Shown here in pieces: positions 27,700 to 39,949 of a DNA stretch of 64,000 nt (positions are counted from its first letter, which is position 1; each line of letters starts with the position of its first letter). Location of the stretch: positions 913,407-977,406 of the forward strand of contig JBAIAC010000134.1 in NCBI GenBank assembly GCA_037349315.1, written 5' to 3'. Source of the DNA: Chelydra serpentina. Its lineage: Eukaryota > Chordata > Testudines > Chelydridae. The notes below the pieces were generated by a model that did no database searches, was not told the origin of the DNA, and saw nothing but the letters and a program-made list of their open reading frames with translations. A program made the position numbers and the translations under genes.

Positions 27700-30244
27700 A
27701 GCCTGAGGGTGGGGGGGTTGGGGGTGAGTGTGAGGGTGGGGGTGATGGTGAGGGTCAGGGTGGGGGTCGGGTTGGGCGTAAGGGTGAGGGTCAGAGTGCG
27801 GGTGGGGGTGGGGGTGAGGATGAGTGTGTGGGTTGGGGTTGTGGTGAGGGTGAAAAGGTTGGGGTGAGGATGAGGGTGGGGGTTAGGTTGAGGGTGAGGG
27901 TTGGGATGAGGGTGGGGGTGGGGTTGATGGTGAGGGTGGGGGGTTGGGGGTGAGGGTGAGAATGGGGGTGTGGGTGAGGAGGAGGGTCAGGGTGGGGGTG
28001 GGGGTGGGCGTAATGGTAAGGGTAAGGGTGAGGGTGGGGGTGAGGAGTGAGGGTGAGGGAGGGCTTCGGGGTGAGGTTGAGGGGGAGGTCAGGGTCGGGG
28101 TGGGGTGATGGTGAGGGTGGGGGCGGGGGTGGGGCTGCGTGTGTGAGTGAGGGTGGGTGTGCAGGTGAGGTTGAGGGTGAGGGTCGGCCTGGGGGTCAGG
28201 CTGAGGGTGGGGGTGATGGTCGGGGTGGGGGGTGAGTGTGGGGGTTGGGGTGAGGGTGAGGGTAGGCTCGGAGTGGGGCTGAGAGAGGGTGGGGATGGGG
28301 GTTGTGGTAGGGGTTAGGGTGAGTGAGTTGGTGGGGGTGGGCGGTGAGCGTGAAGGTGAGGGTGAGATTGAGGGTTGGGGAGGGGGTTAGGGTGAGGGTG
28401 AGGGTGAGGGTGAGGGTGGGGGTGAGGCTGAGGGTGAGGGTGTAGGTGGGGGTGGCGGTGAGGGTGAGGGTGAGTGTGGGGGTTAGGCTGAGGCTGAGGG
28501 TGGGGGTTGGTGGGTTGGGGGTGAGGGTGGGGGTGGGAGTGAGGGAGGGGGTTGGGGTGGGGGTTAGGGTGGGGCTGGGGGTGAGGATGAGGGTGAGGGT
28601 GATGGAGAGTGTGAAGGTGAGGGTGGGGTTGGGGGTTAGGGTGAAGCTGAGGGTGAGGTTGAGGGTGAGGGTGTCCATGATGGTGACGTGGGGGTGTGAG
28701 TGGGGGTGAGGGTGAGTGTGAGCTTTGGGGTGTGGGTGGGTGTTGGGGTGGGAGTGAGGGTGAGGGTGAGGGTAAGGGTGGGTGTTCAGGTCAGGGTGAG
28801 GTGAGGATGAGGGTGGGTGTGGGTGCGGGGCTGATGGTTAGGGTGAGCATGAGGGTGGGGTGGGGGTGAGAGTGAGTTTGAAGGTGAGGGTGGGGGTGGG
28901 GGTTGGGGATAGGTTGAGTGTGAGTGTGAGTGTGAGGGTCAGGGTGGGGGTGAGGGTAAGGTTGAGGGTGGGCTTAGGGTTTGGCTGAGGGTGAGGTTGG
29001 GGGTTGGGGTGAGGGTGAGGGTGACGGTGGGGGTTAGTGTGTTGGTGAGCGTGAGTGTGAGGGTCGGGTTTGGGGGTGGGATTGAGGATGAGGGTGTGGG
29101 TGGGGTAAGGGTGAGGGTGGGGTTGGGAATTGAGTTTAGGGTGAGGGTTAGGGTGTGGGAGATGGTGAAGGTGAGTGTGGGGGTGGCAGAGAGGGTGAGG
29201 GTGATGGTGAGTGTGAGGCTCGGGGTGAGGGTGAGGGTGCGAGTGGGGTGAGGGTAGGGTATTGGTGATGGTGAGTGAGATTGTGAAGGTGGGGGTGGGT
29301 GTGGGGATTAGGGTTAGAGTGAGGGTGAGGGTGTGAGTGTGGGTGAGATTGAGGGTGGGCGTGGTGGTGAGGGTGTCTGTGAGGGTGGGGGTGGGCTTTG
29401 GGGTGAGGGTGGGGGTGGTTGGGGGTGATGGTGACAGTGGGGGTGTGGGTGAGGGTGAAGGTGAGTGTGAGGGTTGGGGTGAGGGTAAGGGTGAGGTTGA
29501 GGGAGAGGGTGGGGGTGGGGGTTGGGGTGAGGGTCAGAGTGAGGGTGGGGGTGAGGTTGAGAGTGTGGGTGGGGGTGGGGGTGGGGGTCAGGGTGAGGGT
29601 GTGGGTGATGGTGAGGGTCACAGTGGGGGTTGGGGTGGGCGTAAGGGTGAGGGTCAGAGTGAGGGTGGGGGTGGGGGTGAGGGTGAGTGTGTGGGTTGGT
29701 GTTGTGGTGAGGGTGAAGGTGGGGGTGAGGATGAGGGTGGGGGTTAGGTTGAGGGTGAGGGTTGGGATGAGGGTGGGGGTGGGGTTGATGGTGAGGGTGG
29801 GGGGGTTGGGGGTGAGGGTGAGGGTGGGGGTGTGGGTGAGGAGAAGGGTCAGGGTGGGGGTGGGGGTGGGCGTAATGGTAAAGGTGGGGGTGGGGGTGAG
29901 GGTGGGGGTGAGAGTGAGGGTGAGGGTGGGCTTCGGGGTGAGGCTGAGGGTGGAGGTGAGCGTCGGGGTGTGGGTGATGGTGAGGGTGAGGGTGGGGGTG
30001 GGGGTGCGTGTGTGAGTGAGGGTGGGTGTGCAGGTGAGGTTGAGGGTGAGGGTCGGCCTGAGGGTTAGGCTGAGGGTGGGGGTGATGGTGGGGATGGGGT
30101 GAAGGTGGGGGTGAGGGTGAGGGTAGGCTCGGAGTGGGGCTGAGAGAGGTGGGGGTGGGGTTTGGGGTAGGGGTTAGGGTGAGTGAGTTGGTGGGGGTGA
30201 CGGTGAGCGTGAAGGTAAGCGTGAGAATGAGGGTTGGGGAGCGG

Positions 30245-30277
<33 letters not shown>

Positions 30278-31400
30278 GGGGTGAGGCTGAGGGTGAGAGT
30301 GGAGGTGGGGGTGGCGGTGAGGGTGAGGGTGAGTGTGGGGGTTAGGCTGATGCTGAGGGTGGGGGTTGGCGGGTTGGGGGTGAGGGTGGGGTTAGGAGTG
30401 AGGGTGAGGGTGAGGGAGAGTGTGAAGGTGAGGGTGGGGTTGGGGGTTAGGGTGAAGCTGAGGGTGAGGTTGAGGGTGGGGGTGCGGGTGAGGGTTAGGG
30501 TGTCCATGATGGTGACGTGGGGGTGTGAGTGGGGGTGAGGGTGAGTTTGAGCGTTGGGGTGTGGGTGGGTGTTGGGGTGGGGGTGAACGTGAGGGTGAGG
30601 GTGAGGGTAAGGGTGGGTGTTCGGGTCAGGGTGAGGTGAGGATGAGGGTGGGTGTGGATGCGGTACTGAGGGTTATGGTGAGCATGAGGGTGGGGTGGGG
30701 TGAGAGTGAGTGTGAGGGTAAGGGTGCGGGTGGGGTTTGGGGATAGGTTGAGTGTGAGTGTGAGTGTGAGGGTCAGGGTGGGGGTGAGGGTAAGGTTGAG
30801 GGTGGGCTTAGGGTTTGGCTGAGGGTGAGGTTGGGGGTTGGGGTGAGGGTGAGGGTGACGGTGGGGGTTAGTGTGTTGGTGAGCGTCAGTGTGAGGGTCG
30901 GGTTTGGGGGTGGGATTGAGGGTGAGGGTGTGGGTGGGGTAAGGGTGAGGGTGGGGTTGGGAATGGGGTTTAGGGTGAGGGTTAGGATGGGGGAGATGGT
31001 GAAGGTGAGTGTGGGGGTGTCAGAGAGGGTGAGGGTGATCATAGAATCATAGAATCATAGAATCTCAGGGTTGGAAGGGACCTCAGGAGGTCATCTAGTC
31101 CAACCCCCTGCTCAAAGCAGGACCAACCCCAACTAGATCATCCCAGCCAGGGCTTTGTCAAGCCTGACCTTAAAGTGAATGTGAGTGTGAGGCTCGGGAT
31201 GAGGGTGAGGGTGCAAGTGGGGTGAGGGTGGGGTGTTGGTGAGGGTGAGTGAGATTGTGAAGGTGGGGGTGGGGTGGGGGTTAGGGTTAGAGTGAGGGTG
31301 AGGGTGTGAGTGGGGGTGAGAGTGAGGGTGAGATTGAGGGTGGGCGTGGTGGTGAGGGTGTCTGTGAGGGTGAGGGTGAGGGTAGGGGTGGGGGTGAGGG
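27700..31400 (+). repeat. About 1.85-kb higher-order tandem duplication within the array
   Basis: Distinctive phrases recur with offsets of 1.84-1.87 kb. The gtgtgtgggttgg block is at 27826 and 29692, gggtgggtgtgcaggtgagg at 28152 and 30020, gtgacgtgggggtgtgagtg at 28681 and 30512, and the caga-gagggtgagggtgat block at about 29187 and 31021. A third, more diverged version of part of it (tgacgtgggggtgtgagtg) appears at about 34846. Boundaries are approximate. Confidence 0.75.
31040..31174 (-). mobile_element. CR1 3'-end insertion in the hexamer array
   Basis: 135 bp of CR1 3' end: three tail octamers, then the canonical CR1 3' region to tgaccttaaa. The sister copy of the higher-order repeat (near 29205) has the empty site, reading straight from gagggtgatggtgagtgtga. 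A 4-bp gtga on both sides may be a short target duplication. The insertion postdates the 1.85-kb duplication. Confidence 0.95.
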
Positions 31401-32813
31401 TGGGGTGGGCTTTGGGGTGAGGGTGGGGGTGGGCTTTGGGTTGAGGGAGGCGGTGGTTGGGGGTGATGGTGAGAGTGGGTGTGGGTGAGGGTGAAGGTGA
31501 GTATGAGTGTGAGGGTTGGGGTGAGGGTAAGGGTGAGTTTGAGGGAGGGGTTGGGGTGGGGGTTTGGGTGAGGATAAGGGTGAGGGAGGGGTAGGGGATG
31601 CGGGTGAGGGTGGGGGTTAATGTTTGGCTGAGGGTGAGGTTGAGGGTTGGGGTGAGGGTGAGGGTGAGGGTGGGGGTTAGTGTGTGGGTGAGCGTGAGGG
31701 TGAGGCTGGGGGTGAGGGTGAGGGTAAGGGTGTGGTGTGGGTGTGGGTTGGTTTAGGGTGAGGGTGGGGGTGGCGGTTAGGGTGAGGTGAGTGTGGGGGT
31801 GGGGTGCAGTTTAGGCTTAGGGTAAGGGTGAGTGTGAGGGTAGGAGTGGGGGTTAGTGTGAGGGTGAGGGTGGGGGTGTGGGTGAGGGTTAGGGTGCGAG
31901 TGATGGTGGTGGTGCGGGCGCGGGTGAGGGTGGGGTGTTAGGAGGGTGAGGGTGAGTGAGAGGGTGGGGGTGAGGGTTAGGGTGAGGGTCAGGGTGTCAG
32001 TTGGGGTGAGGTTTGGACTGGGGTTTAGGGTGAGGGTTAGGGTGGGGAGAGGTTGAGGGTGAGGGTAGGGTTGGCGGTTATGGTGAGAGTGAGGGTGAAT
32101 GTGAGGGTGAGGGTGGGGGTGAGAGTGCGAGTGATGGTGGGGATGGTGGCACGAGTGAAAGGGGATGTTGTTGAGGGTGAGGGTGAGGGAGAGTGGGGGT
32201 GAGTGTTACGGTGAGGGTGAGGGTGTGAGTGGGAGTGAGGGTGGGGGTGAGGGTGGGGGTGGGAGTGGGGTTTAGGGTTAGGCTGAGGGTGAGGGAGGGC
32301 GTGGGGGTGAGGGTGTCTGTGAGGCTGAGGGCAGGGGTTGGGGTGAGGGTGACGGTGGGGGTGGGGGGATTGGAGGTGAGGGTGAGAGTGAGGGTTTGGG
32401 TGAGGGTGTGGGTGAAGGTGGGTGTGGAGGTGTGGGTGAGGGTGGCGGTGGTGGTTTGTTGAGGGTCAGGGAGGGGGTGAGGGTGAGGGTGGGGGTGGGG
32501 GTAGGGGTTAGGTTGAGGGTGAGGGTGAGGGTTGGGTTGAGAGTGAGGGTGAGGGTGAGGGTGGGGGTGAGGGTGATGGTGAGTGTGGCGGTGGGGGTTA
32601 GGGTTAGGCTTAGGGTGAGGGTGAGGGCGGGGGTGGGGGTGAGGGTGAGGGTGACAGTGGGGGTGGGGGTGTTGGAGGTGAGGGTGAGAGTGGGGGTTTG
32701 GGTGAGGGTGAGGGTGAAGGTGGGTGTGGGGGTGTGGGTGAGGGTGGTGGTGGGGGTCGGGTGAGGTTCAGGGAGGGGTGAGGGTGAGCGTGGGGGTGGG
32801 GGTGGGGTTAGGT

Positions 32814-32845
<32 letters not shown>

Positions 32846-33993
32846 GGGGTGAGGGTGATGGTGAGGGTGGCGGTGGGGGGTGACCGTGAGGGTGAGGGTG
32901 AGGGTGGCGGGCTTGGAGGTGAGGGTGTGGGTGTGGGTGAGGGTGATGTTGACGGTCAGCGTTAGGGTTAGGGTGGGCCTGGGTTTAGGCTGAGGGTGGG
33001 GGTGAGAGTGGGAATGAGGGTGAGCGTGAAGGTGGGGGTGGGGGTACTAGTGTGAGTGAAGGTGGGTGTGCAGGTGAGTTTGAGGGTGAGGGTGGGCCTG
33101 GGGGTGAGGCTGAGGGTGCGGGTGAGGGTGGGGGTGAGGGTGGGGGTGGGGATGAGAGTGAGGCTGAGGGTGGGGGTGAGGGTGGGGGTGGGGATGAGAG
33201 TGAGGCTGAGGGTGGGGGTGAGGATGAGGGTGAGGGTGGTCCTAGGAGTGTGGGTGTTGGTGAGGGCGAGGGTGAGGGTGAGAATGAGGGTGAGGGTGGG
33301 TGTGGGTGTGGTGGTTAGGGTGAAGGAGAGTGTGAGGGTGACAGTGGGGGTCGGGTTGGGTGTACTGTTTAGGGTGAGGGTGGGGGTGGCAGTGAGCGTG
33401 AAGCTGAGGGTTAGATTGAGGTTTGGGGGTTAGGGTGAGGCTGAGGGGGGGTTGGGGTGCGGTTTAGGATGAGGGTGAGTTTGGGGATGGGGGTGGGAGT
33501 GGGGGTTAGGATGTGGGTGATGGTGGGGATGGGGGTGAGGCTGAGGGTGAGGGTGATTGTGGGGGTTAGGCTGAGGGTGAGGTTGAGTGTGGGGGTGTTG
33601 GGGGTGGGGGTGGGGGTGGGGGTGATGGTGAGGGTGGGGATGGGGTGAGGGAGGGGTTTGGGGTGAGGATGAGGTGAAAGGGAGGGTGAGGGAGGGTGGG
33701 GGTGAGGGTTAGGTTGAGCGTGAGGGGTGGTTTGGGGTGAGAGTGAGGGCGGGTGTGGGGGTTAGTGTGAGTTGAGTGTTGAGGGTGAGGGTGACGGTGG
33801 GGGTCAGGTTGTGGGTGGGAGTGGGGTGGGGTGGGGGTGACGGTGAGGGTGAGGGTCAGTGTGGGAGTGAAGCTGGGGGTTAGGGTTTGGCTGAGGGTTG
33901 GGGTGAGTGTGAGGGTGAGGGTGGGGGTGGGGTTGGTTGTAGGGGTTAGGGTGAGTGTGGATATGGGGGTGGCGGTGAGCGTGACCGTGAGGG

Positions 33994-34619
33994 TGTCACG
34001 GAGTATAGGGGAGTCCTGCTCTGCACCCCTCTTCCCCGGATTCACTGGGAGTCTCAGCCAGCCAGTAGAACAGAAGGTTTATTAGAGATGCCAGGAACAC
34101 AGTCCAAACAGAGCTTGTCAGTACATCCAGGACCCCTCAGTCGGGCCCTTCCTGGGACAGGGAGCTTAGACCCCCAGCTCGGGGTTCCCTGCATTTCACC
34201 CCACAGCTCCTAACGGGGGCAGGGAGGCCAGACCCTGTCTGCCCCTCTCCCCTCCTCTTCCCAAGCCAGCTCCAAACTCCAACTGTCCAGCCCCGCCTCC
34301 CCCTTTGTCTCCTTCCGGGGCCAGGTGGTCACCTGATCACTTTGTTCCAGCACCTTCAGCTCGCATCTTTGCAGGGGAGGAGCCGGGTCATCTGTTGCCA
34401 GGAGACAGGGCTATTCTCTGTGTCCAGGCCCCTGCCCACATCTGCCTTCTAGGGCTCTGTAGCAATCAGGCACCCTTGTTCCACCACCTAGATACTCAAG
34501 CACTGCATTGGGGGAAACCGAGGCACCCACACAGTACTCAGGGAAAACATTAACAGTCCTAATCGAGGCACCCACACAGTACTCAGGGAAAACATTAACA
34601 ACAGTCCCAGTTCGTCACA
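33994..34619. mobile_element. Second copy of the interspersed element, in the hexamer array
   Basis: Same element as 12404-12963: starts TGTCACGGAGTATAGGGGAG and ends cagttcgtcaca. It is about 66 bp longer, partly because a segment (cgaggcacccacacagtact and following) is repeated near 34517 and 34563. Embedded in hexamer repeats on both sides. No coding capacity. Confidence 0.8.
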
Positions 34620-37600
34620 GAGGGTGAGATTGAGGGTTGGGGATGGGGTTAGGATGAGGGTGAGGGTGAGGGTGGAGGTGGGCGTGAGGGTGAGGGTGAG
34701 GGTGGGGATGGGGTGAGGGAGGGGGTTGGGGTGGGGGTGGGGGTGAGGGTGGGGCTGGGGGTGAAGATGAGCATGGGGGTGGGGGCTAGGGTGAAGCTGA
34801 GGATGAGGTTGAGGGTGGGGGTGGGGGTGAGGGTGTCAATGAGGGTGACGTGGGGGTGTGAGTGGGGGTGAGAGTGAGTGTGAGCGTTGCGGTGCGGGTG
34901 GGTGTTGGGGTGGGGGTGAGCATGAGGGTGAGGGTGAGGGTGGGAGTGGCTGTTCGGGTCAGGGTGAGGGTGGGGATGGGGTTGAGGGTGAGGGTTATGC
35001 TGAGGGTAAGGGTGGGGGTGGGCGTGGGGGTTAGAGAGAGGGTGAGGGTTAGGGTGAGTGTGGGGGGGTTAGGGTGAGGATGAGGTGAGGATGAGGGTGG
35101 GTGTGGGTGTGGGGGTGAGGGTTAGGGTGAGGGTGGGGGTGAGAGTGAGTGTGAGGTTGAGGGTGGGGGTGGGGGTGGGGGTAAGGGTGAGTGTGAGTGT
35201 GAGGGTGAGGGTGGAGTTGAGGGTAAGGGTGAGGTTGAGTTTGAGGTTGGGGGTGGGTGTGAGGGTAAGTGTGAGGGTGGGCTTAGGGTTTGGCTGAGGC
35301 TGAGGTTGAGGGTTGGGGTGAGGGTGAGGGTGATGGTGGGGGCTAGTGTGTGGGAGAGCGTGAGTGTGAGGGTGGGGTTTGGGGGTGGGGGTGAGGGTGA
35401 GGGTGTGGGTGGGGTTAGGTTGAGGGTAAGGGTGAGGGTGGGGTTGAGAATGGGGTTTAGGGTGAGGGTTAGGGTGGGGGAGATGGTGAGGGTAAGGGTG
35501 GGGGTGGCAGTGAGGGTGAGGGTGACGGTGAGTGTGAGAGTGAGGCTCGGGGTGAGGGTGCGGGTGGGGTGCGGGTGAGGGTGGGGTGTTGGTGGGGTGT
35601 TGGTGAGGGTGAGTGAGAGGGTGAGGGTGAGGGTGAGGGTGTGAGTAGGAGTGAGAGTGAGGGTGAAGTTGAGGGCGGGCGTGGTGGTGAGGGTGTCTGT
35701 GAGGGTGGGGTTTAGTGTGTGGGGTAAGCGTTAGTGTGAGGGTGGGGGTGGGGGTGAGAGTGGGGGTGTGGTTGAGGGTGAGGGTGGGGTGTGGGTGCGG
35801 GTGGGCATTAGGGTGTGTGTTAGCGTGAGGGTGAGGGTGGCGGTAGGAGTGGGGGGTGAGGGTGAGGGTGGGGGTGAAGGTGAGGGTGTGGGTGGAGTGG
35901 AGGTTAGGTTGAGTGTGAGGGTGGGGGTGAGGGTGGGAGTGGCGGTTACTGTGAGTGTGAGTGTGAGGGTGAGGGTGGGGGTTAGGGTACGAGTGATGGT
36001 GGGGGTGGTGGCGCGGTTGAGGGTGGGGTTTTAGGGATGGTGAGGGTGAGTAAGACGGTGGGGGTGGGGGTGAAGGTTAGGATGAGGGTAAGGGTATGAG
36101 TGGGGGTGAGGGTGAGGGTGGGATTGGGGTTTAGGGTGAGGGTTAGGGTGGGGGAGAGGGTGAGGGTGAGGGTGGGATTGGGGTTTAGGGTGAGGCTGAG
36201 GGTGGGGGTGGGGTTGTGGATTAGGGTGAGGCTTAGGGTGAGGGTGAGGTTGAGGGTGGGAATGGTGTGAGGGAGGGGGTTGGGTGAGGGTGGGGCTGGG
36301 GGTGAGGGTGAAGATGGGGGTGTTGGTGAGGGTGAGGGTGAGTGAGAGGGTGAGGGTGTGAGCGGGGTGAGGGTGAGGGTGGGGGTGGGGGTTAGGGTGA
36401 GGCTGAGGATGCGGGTGAGGGTGAAGTTGAGTGTGGGGTGGGGTGAGGGTGTCCATGAGGGGTGAGGGTGTGGTTGTGGTTGGGGGTGAGGGTGAGGGTG
36501 GGGGAGAGCGTGAGGCTGAGGGTAAGGGTGGGGGTGGACGTTAGGTTGAGGGTTAGTGGGAGGGTGAGGGTGAGGGTGCGAGTGATTGTGGGGGTGGGGG
36601 AGGGGGTGAAGATGGGGTTGTTGGTGAGGGTGAGGGCGAGTGAGAGGGTGAGGGTGTGAGCGGGGTGAGGGTGAGGGTGGGGGTGGGGGTTAGTGTGTGG
36701 CTGAGGGTGAGAGTGAGGGTGGGCGTGGGGGGTGAGTGTGAGGTTGTCTGTGAGGGTTAAGGTGAGGGTGGCGGTGAGGGTGAGGGTGGGGATGGGCTTG
36801 GGGTTGAGGTGGGGCTGGGGGTGGGGGTGATGGTGAGGGTGGCGGTGGGGGTGACTGTGAGGGTGGGGGGGTTGGGCGTGAGGAGGAGTTGGGTGTGGGT
36901 GAGGGTGGGGGTTGAGTGTGAGGGTGAGGGTTGGGTGTGAGGATAAGGGTGGGGTGGGGGTGGGGGTGATGGTGCGGGTGGCGGTGGGATTGAGGGTGAG
37001 GGTGAGGGTGGCGGTGGGTGTGGACGTAAGGGTGAGGGTGAGGGTGGGGTTGGGGGGTGAGGGGGAGGCTGAGGTTGGGTATGGGGTGAGGGAGAGGGTT
37101 GGGGTGAGGGTGAGGATGGGGCTGGGAGTGATGATGAGGGTAGGGATGGGGGTTAGGATGAGGCCGATGGTGAGGGTGAGTTTGAGGGTGGGAGTGGGGG
37201 TGACGGTTACCGTGAGGGTGAGGGTGGGGGTGAGGGGGAGTGTGAGGGTTGGGGTGAAGGTGGCGGTTGGCATGGGGGTGAGCGTGAGGGTTAGGGGGAG
37301 GGTAAGGGTTGGGGTCGGGGTGGGGTTTAGAAAGAGGGTGAGGGTTAGAGTGAGTGTGGGGTTTATGGTGAGGGTGATGGTGGGTGTGCGTGTGGGGGTG
37401 AGGGTGAGCGTGAGGGTGGGGGTGTGGGTGAAAGTGAGGGTGAGGGTGGGGGTTAGTGAGAGTTGAGTTTGAGGGTGAGGGTGGGGGTGAGGGTGAGTTT
37501 TTGGGGGGGCGTGGGGGTGGGGGGGTGAGGGTAAGGGTGAGTGTGGCGGTGAGGCTGGGGGTTAGGGTTTGGCTGAGGGTGAGGTTGAGGGTTGAGGTGA

Positions 37601-39949
37601 GGGTGAGGGTTAGTGTGTGGGAGAGAGTGAGGGTGGGGATGGGGGTGGGGGTGAGGGTGAAGGTGGTGTGGGGGTGTGGGTGGACTTAGGGTGAGGGTAA
37701 GGGTGATGGTGGGGGTGTGGGTTGGAGTGGGGTTTATGATGAGGGTTAGGGTGGGGGAGAGGGTGAGGGTGAGGGTGGGGGTGGCGGTTAGGGTGAGGGT
37801 GAGGCTGGGGGTGAGCTTGCGAGTGCAGGTGGGGCGTGGGTGAGGGTGGGATGTTGGTGAGGGTGAGTGAGAGGGTAGGGGTGGGGTTGTGGCTTAGGTT
37901 GAGGTTGTGAGTGAGGGTGAGGTTGGGCGTTGTGGTGAGGGTGAGGGTGAGGGTGAGCGTGGCTGTGAGGGTGCGGGTGCGGTTTGGGGTGGGGGTGGGG
38001 GTGAGGGTGGGGGTGGGTTTGGTAGAAAGGGTGAGGGTGCGGGGGTTGGGGGTGAGAGTGAGTGTGGGGGTGTGGGTGAGGGTGAGGGTGGCGGTGCGGG
38101 TGGGGGTGGGGGAGAGGGTGAGGGTGGGGTTGTGGTTGAGGGTGGGGGTTGAGGTTAGGGTGAGGGTGAGGGTGAGTGTGAGGTTGAGGGTCGGGGTGAG
38201 GGTGCGAGTGATGGTGGGGGTGGGCGCTCGTGTGAGGGTGGGGTGTTGGTGAGGGTGTGGGTGATTGAGAGTGTTGGGTTGGGGGTGAGGTTTAGGGTGA
38301 GGGTGAGGGTGTGAGTGGGGGTGAGGGTGAGGGTGTGAGTGGGGTTTAGGGTGAGGGTTAGGATGGGGGAGAGGGTGAGGGTGAGTGTGAGGGTGGGCGT
38401 GGCGTTTAAGGTTAGAGTGCGGGTGAGTGTGAGTGTGAGGGTGGGAGTGAGGGTGAGGGTTCGAGTGTTGGTGAGGGTGGCGTGTTGGTGAGGGTGAGGG
38501 TGAGTGAGGGGTTGGGGGTGCGTGTGGAGGTGAGGGTTAGGGTGGCGGTGGGCTTGGAGGTGAGGGTGTGGGGGACGGTTGGGGGTGAGTGTGAGAGTGG
38601 GGATGTGGGTGAGGGTGAGGGTGAGGGTGGGGGTGGGGGTGGGGGTGAGCCTGGCGATGGGGGTTGTGTGCGGCTTAGGGTGAGGGTGAGCGTGGGGGTG
38701 GGGGTTAGGTTGAGGGTGAGGGTTAGGGTGGCGTTGAGGGTGGGGGTGAGGGTGATGGTGGCAGTGGGCGTGACGGTAAGGGTGAGGGTGGGGGGAGTTG
38801 GGGTTGAAGGTGAGGGTGGGGGTGTGGGTGAGGGTCAGGGTGTGGGTGACCATAAAGGTGAGGGTGAAGGTGAGGGTGGGCTGATGCTGAGGGTGATAGT
38901 GAGGGTGGTCCTGGGGTTGAGGCTAAGGGTGGATGTGAGGGTGGTGTGCGGTTGAGGGTGAGGGTGGGGGTGGGGATAGGCGTGTGTGTGTATGAGGGTG
39001 GGTGTGCACGTGAGGTTGAGGATGAGGGAGGGGGTGGGGGTGAGGTTGAGGGTGGGCCTGGGGTGGGGGGGTAGGGTGAGGGTGGAGGTGGGGGTTGTGG
39101 TGAGCGTGAAGGTGAGGGTGAGATGGAGGGTTGGGGTGGGGGTTAGGGTGAGGGTGTTGGTGGGTGTATGGGTGGGGTTCAGGGTGGTGTTGAGGGTGAG
39201 GGTGGGGGTGATGGTGAGGGTTAGGGTAGGGGTGGGTTTGAGGATTAGGGTTAGGGTGAGTGTGAGGGTGGGGTGGGGGTGGTGGTGAGTGTGAGGGTGG
39301 GGATGGGGTGGGGGGGGTTGGGGTGGGGGTGAGGGTGTGGCTGGGGGTTAGGGTGAGGGTGAGTGTGGGGGTTAGGGTGAAGCTGAGGGTGAGGGTGAGG
39401 GAGGGGTGGGGATTAGGGTGTGGGTTAGCGTGAGGGTGAGGGTGGCGGTGGGGGTCGGGGTGAGGGTGAGGGTGGGAGTGAGGTTGAGGGCAGGGGTGAT
39501 GGTGGGGCTCGGGTGAGGGTGAGGGTGGGGATAGGGGTGGGGATTAGGGTGTGGGGTAGTGTGAGGGTGAGGGTGGCGGTGGGGTTCGGGGTGAGGGTGA
39601 GGGTGGGAGTGAGGTTGAGGGCAGGGGTGATGGTGGGGGTGGGGGGGCTCGGGTGAGGGTGGGGTGTTGGTGAGGGTGAGGGTGAGGGTGAGTGAGAGGG
39701 TGGGGGTGGGTGTGAGGGATAGGGTGAGGGTGAGGGTGGGAGTGAGGGTGAGGGTGGTAGTGGTTTTTAAATGAGGGTTAGGGTGGGGGAGAGGGTGAGG
39801 GTGAGGTTGCGAGTGATGGTGGGGGTGGTGTCGCGGGCGATGGTGGGGTGGTGTTGAAGGTAAGGGTGAGTGAGAGGGTGGGGGTGCGTGTGGGTGTCAG
39901 GGTTAGGGTGAGGGTGTGAGTCGGGGTGAGTGTGAGGGTTGGGGTGAGG

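Noticed and set aside
29314..30507. 397-codon minus-strand open frame rich in Thr-Leu and Pro-His
   Set aside because: It is the translation of degenerate hexamer repeats, which contain few stop codons on the C-rich strand. No start context, splice site, domain or non-repetitive residues.
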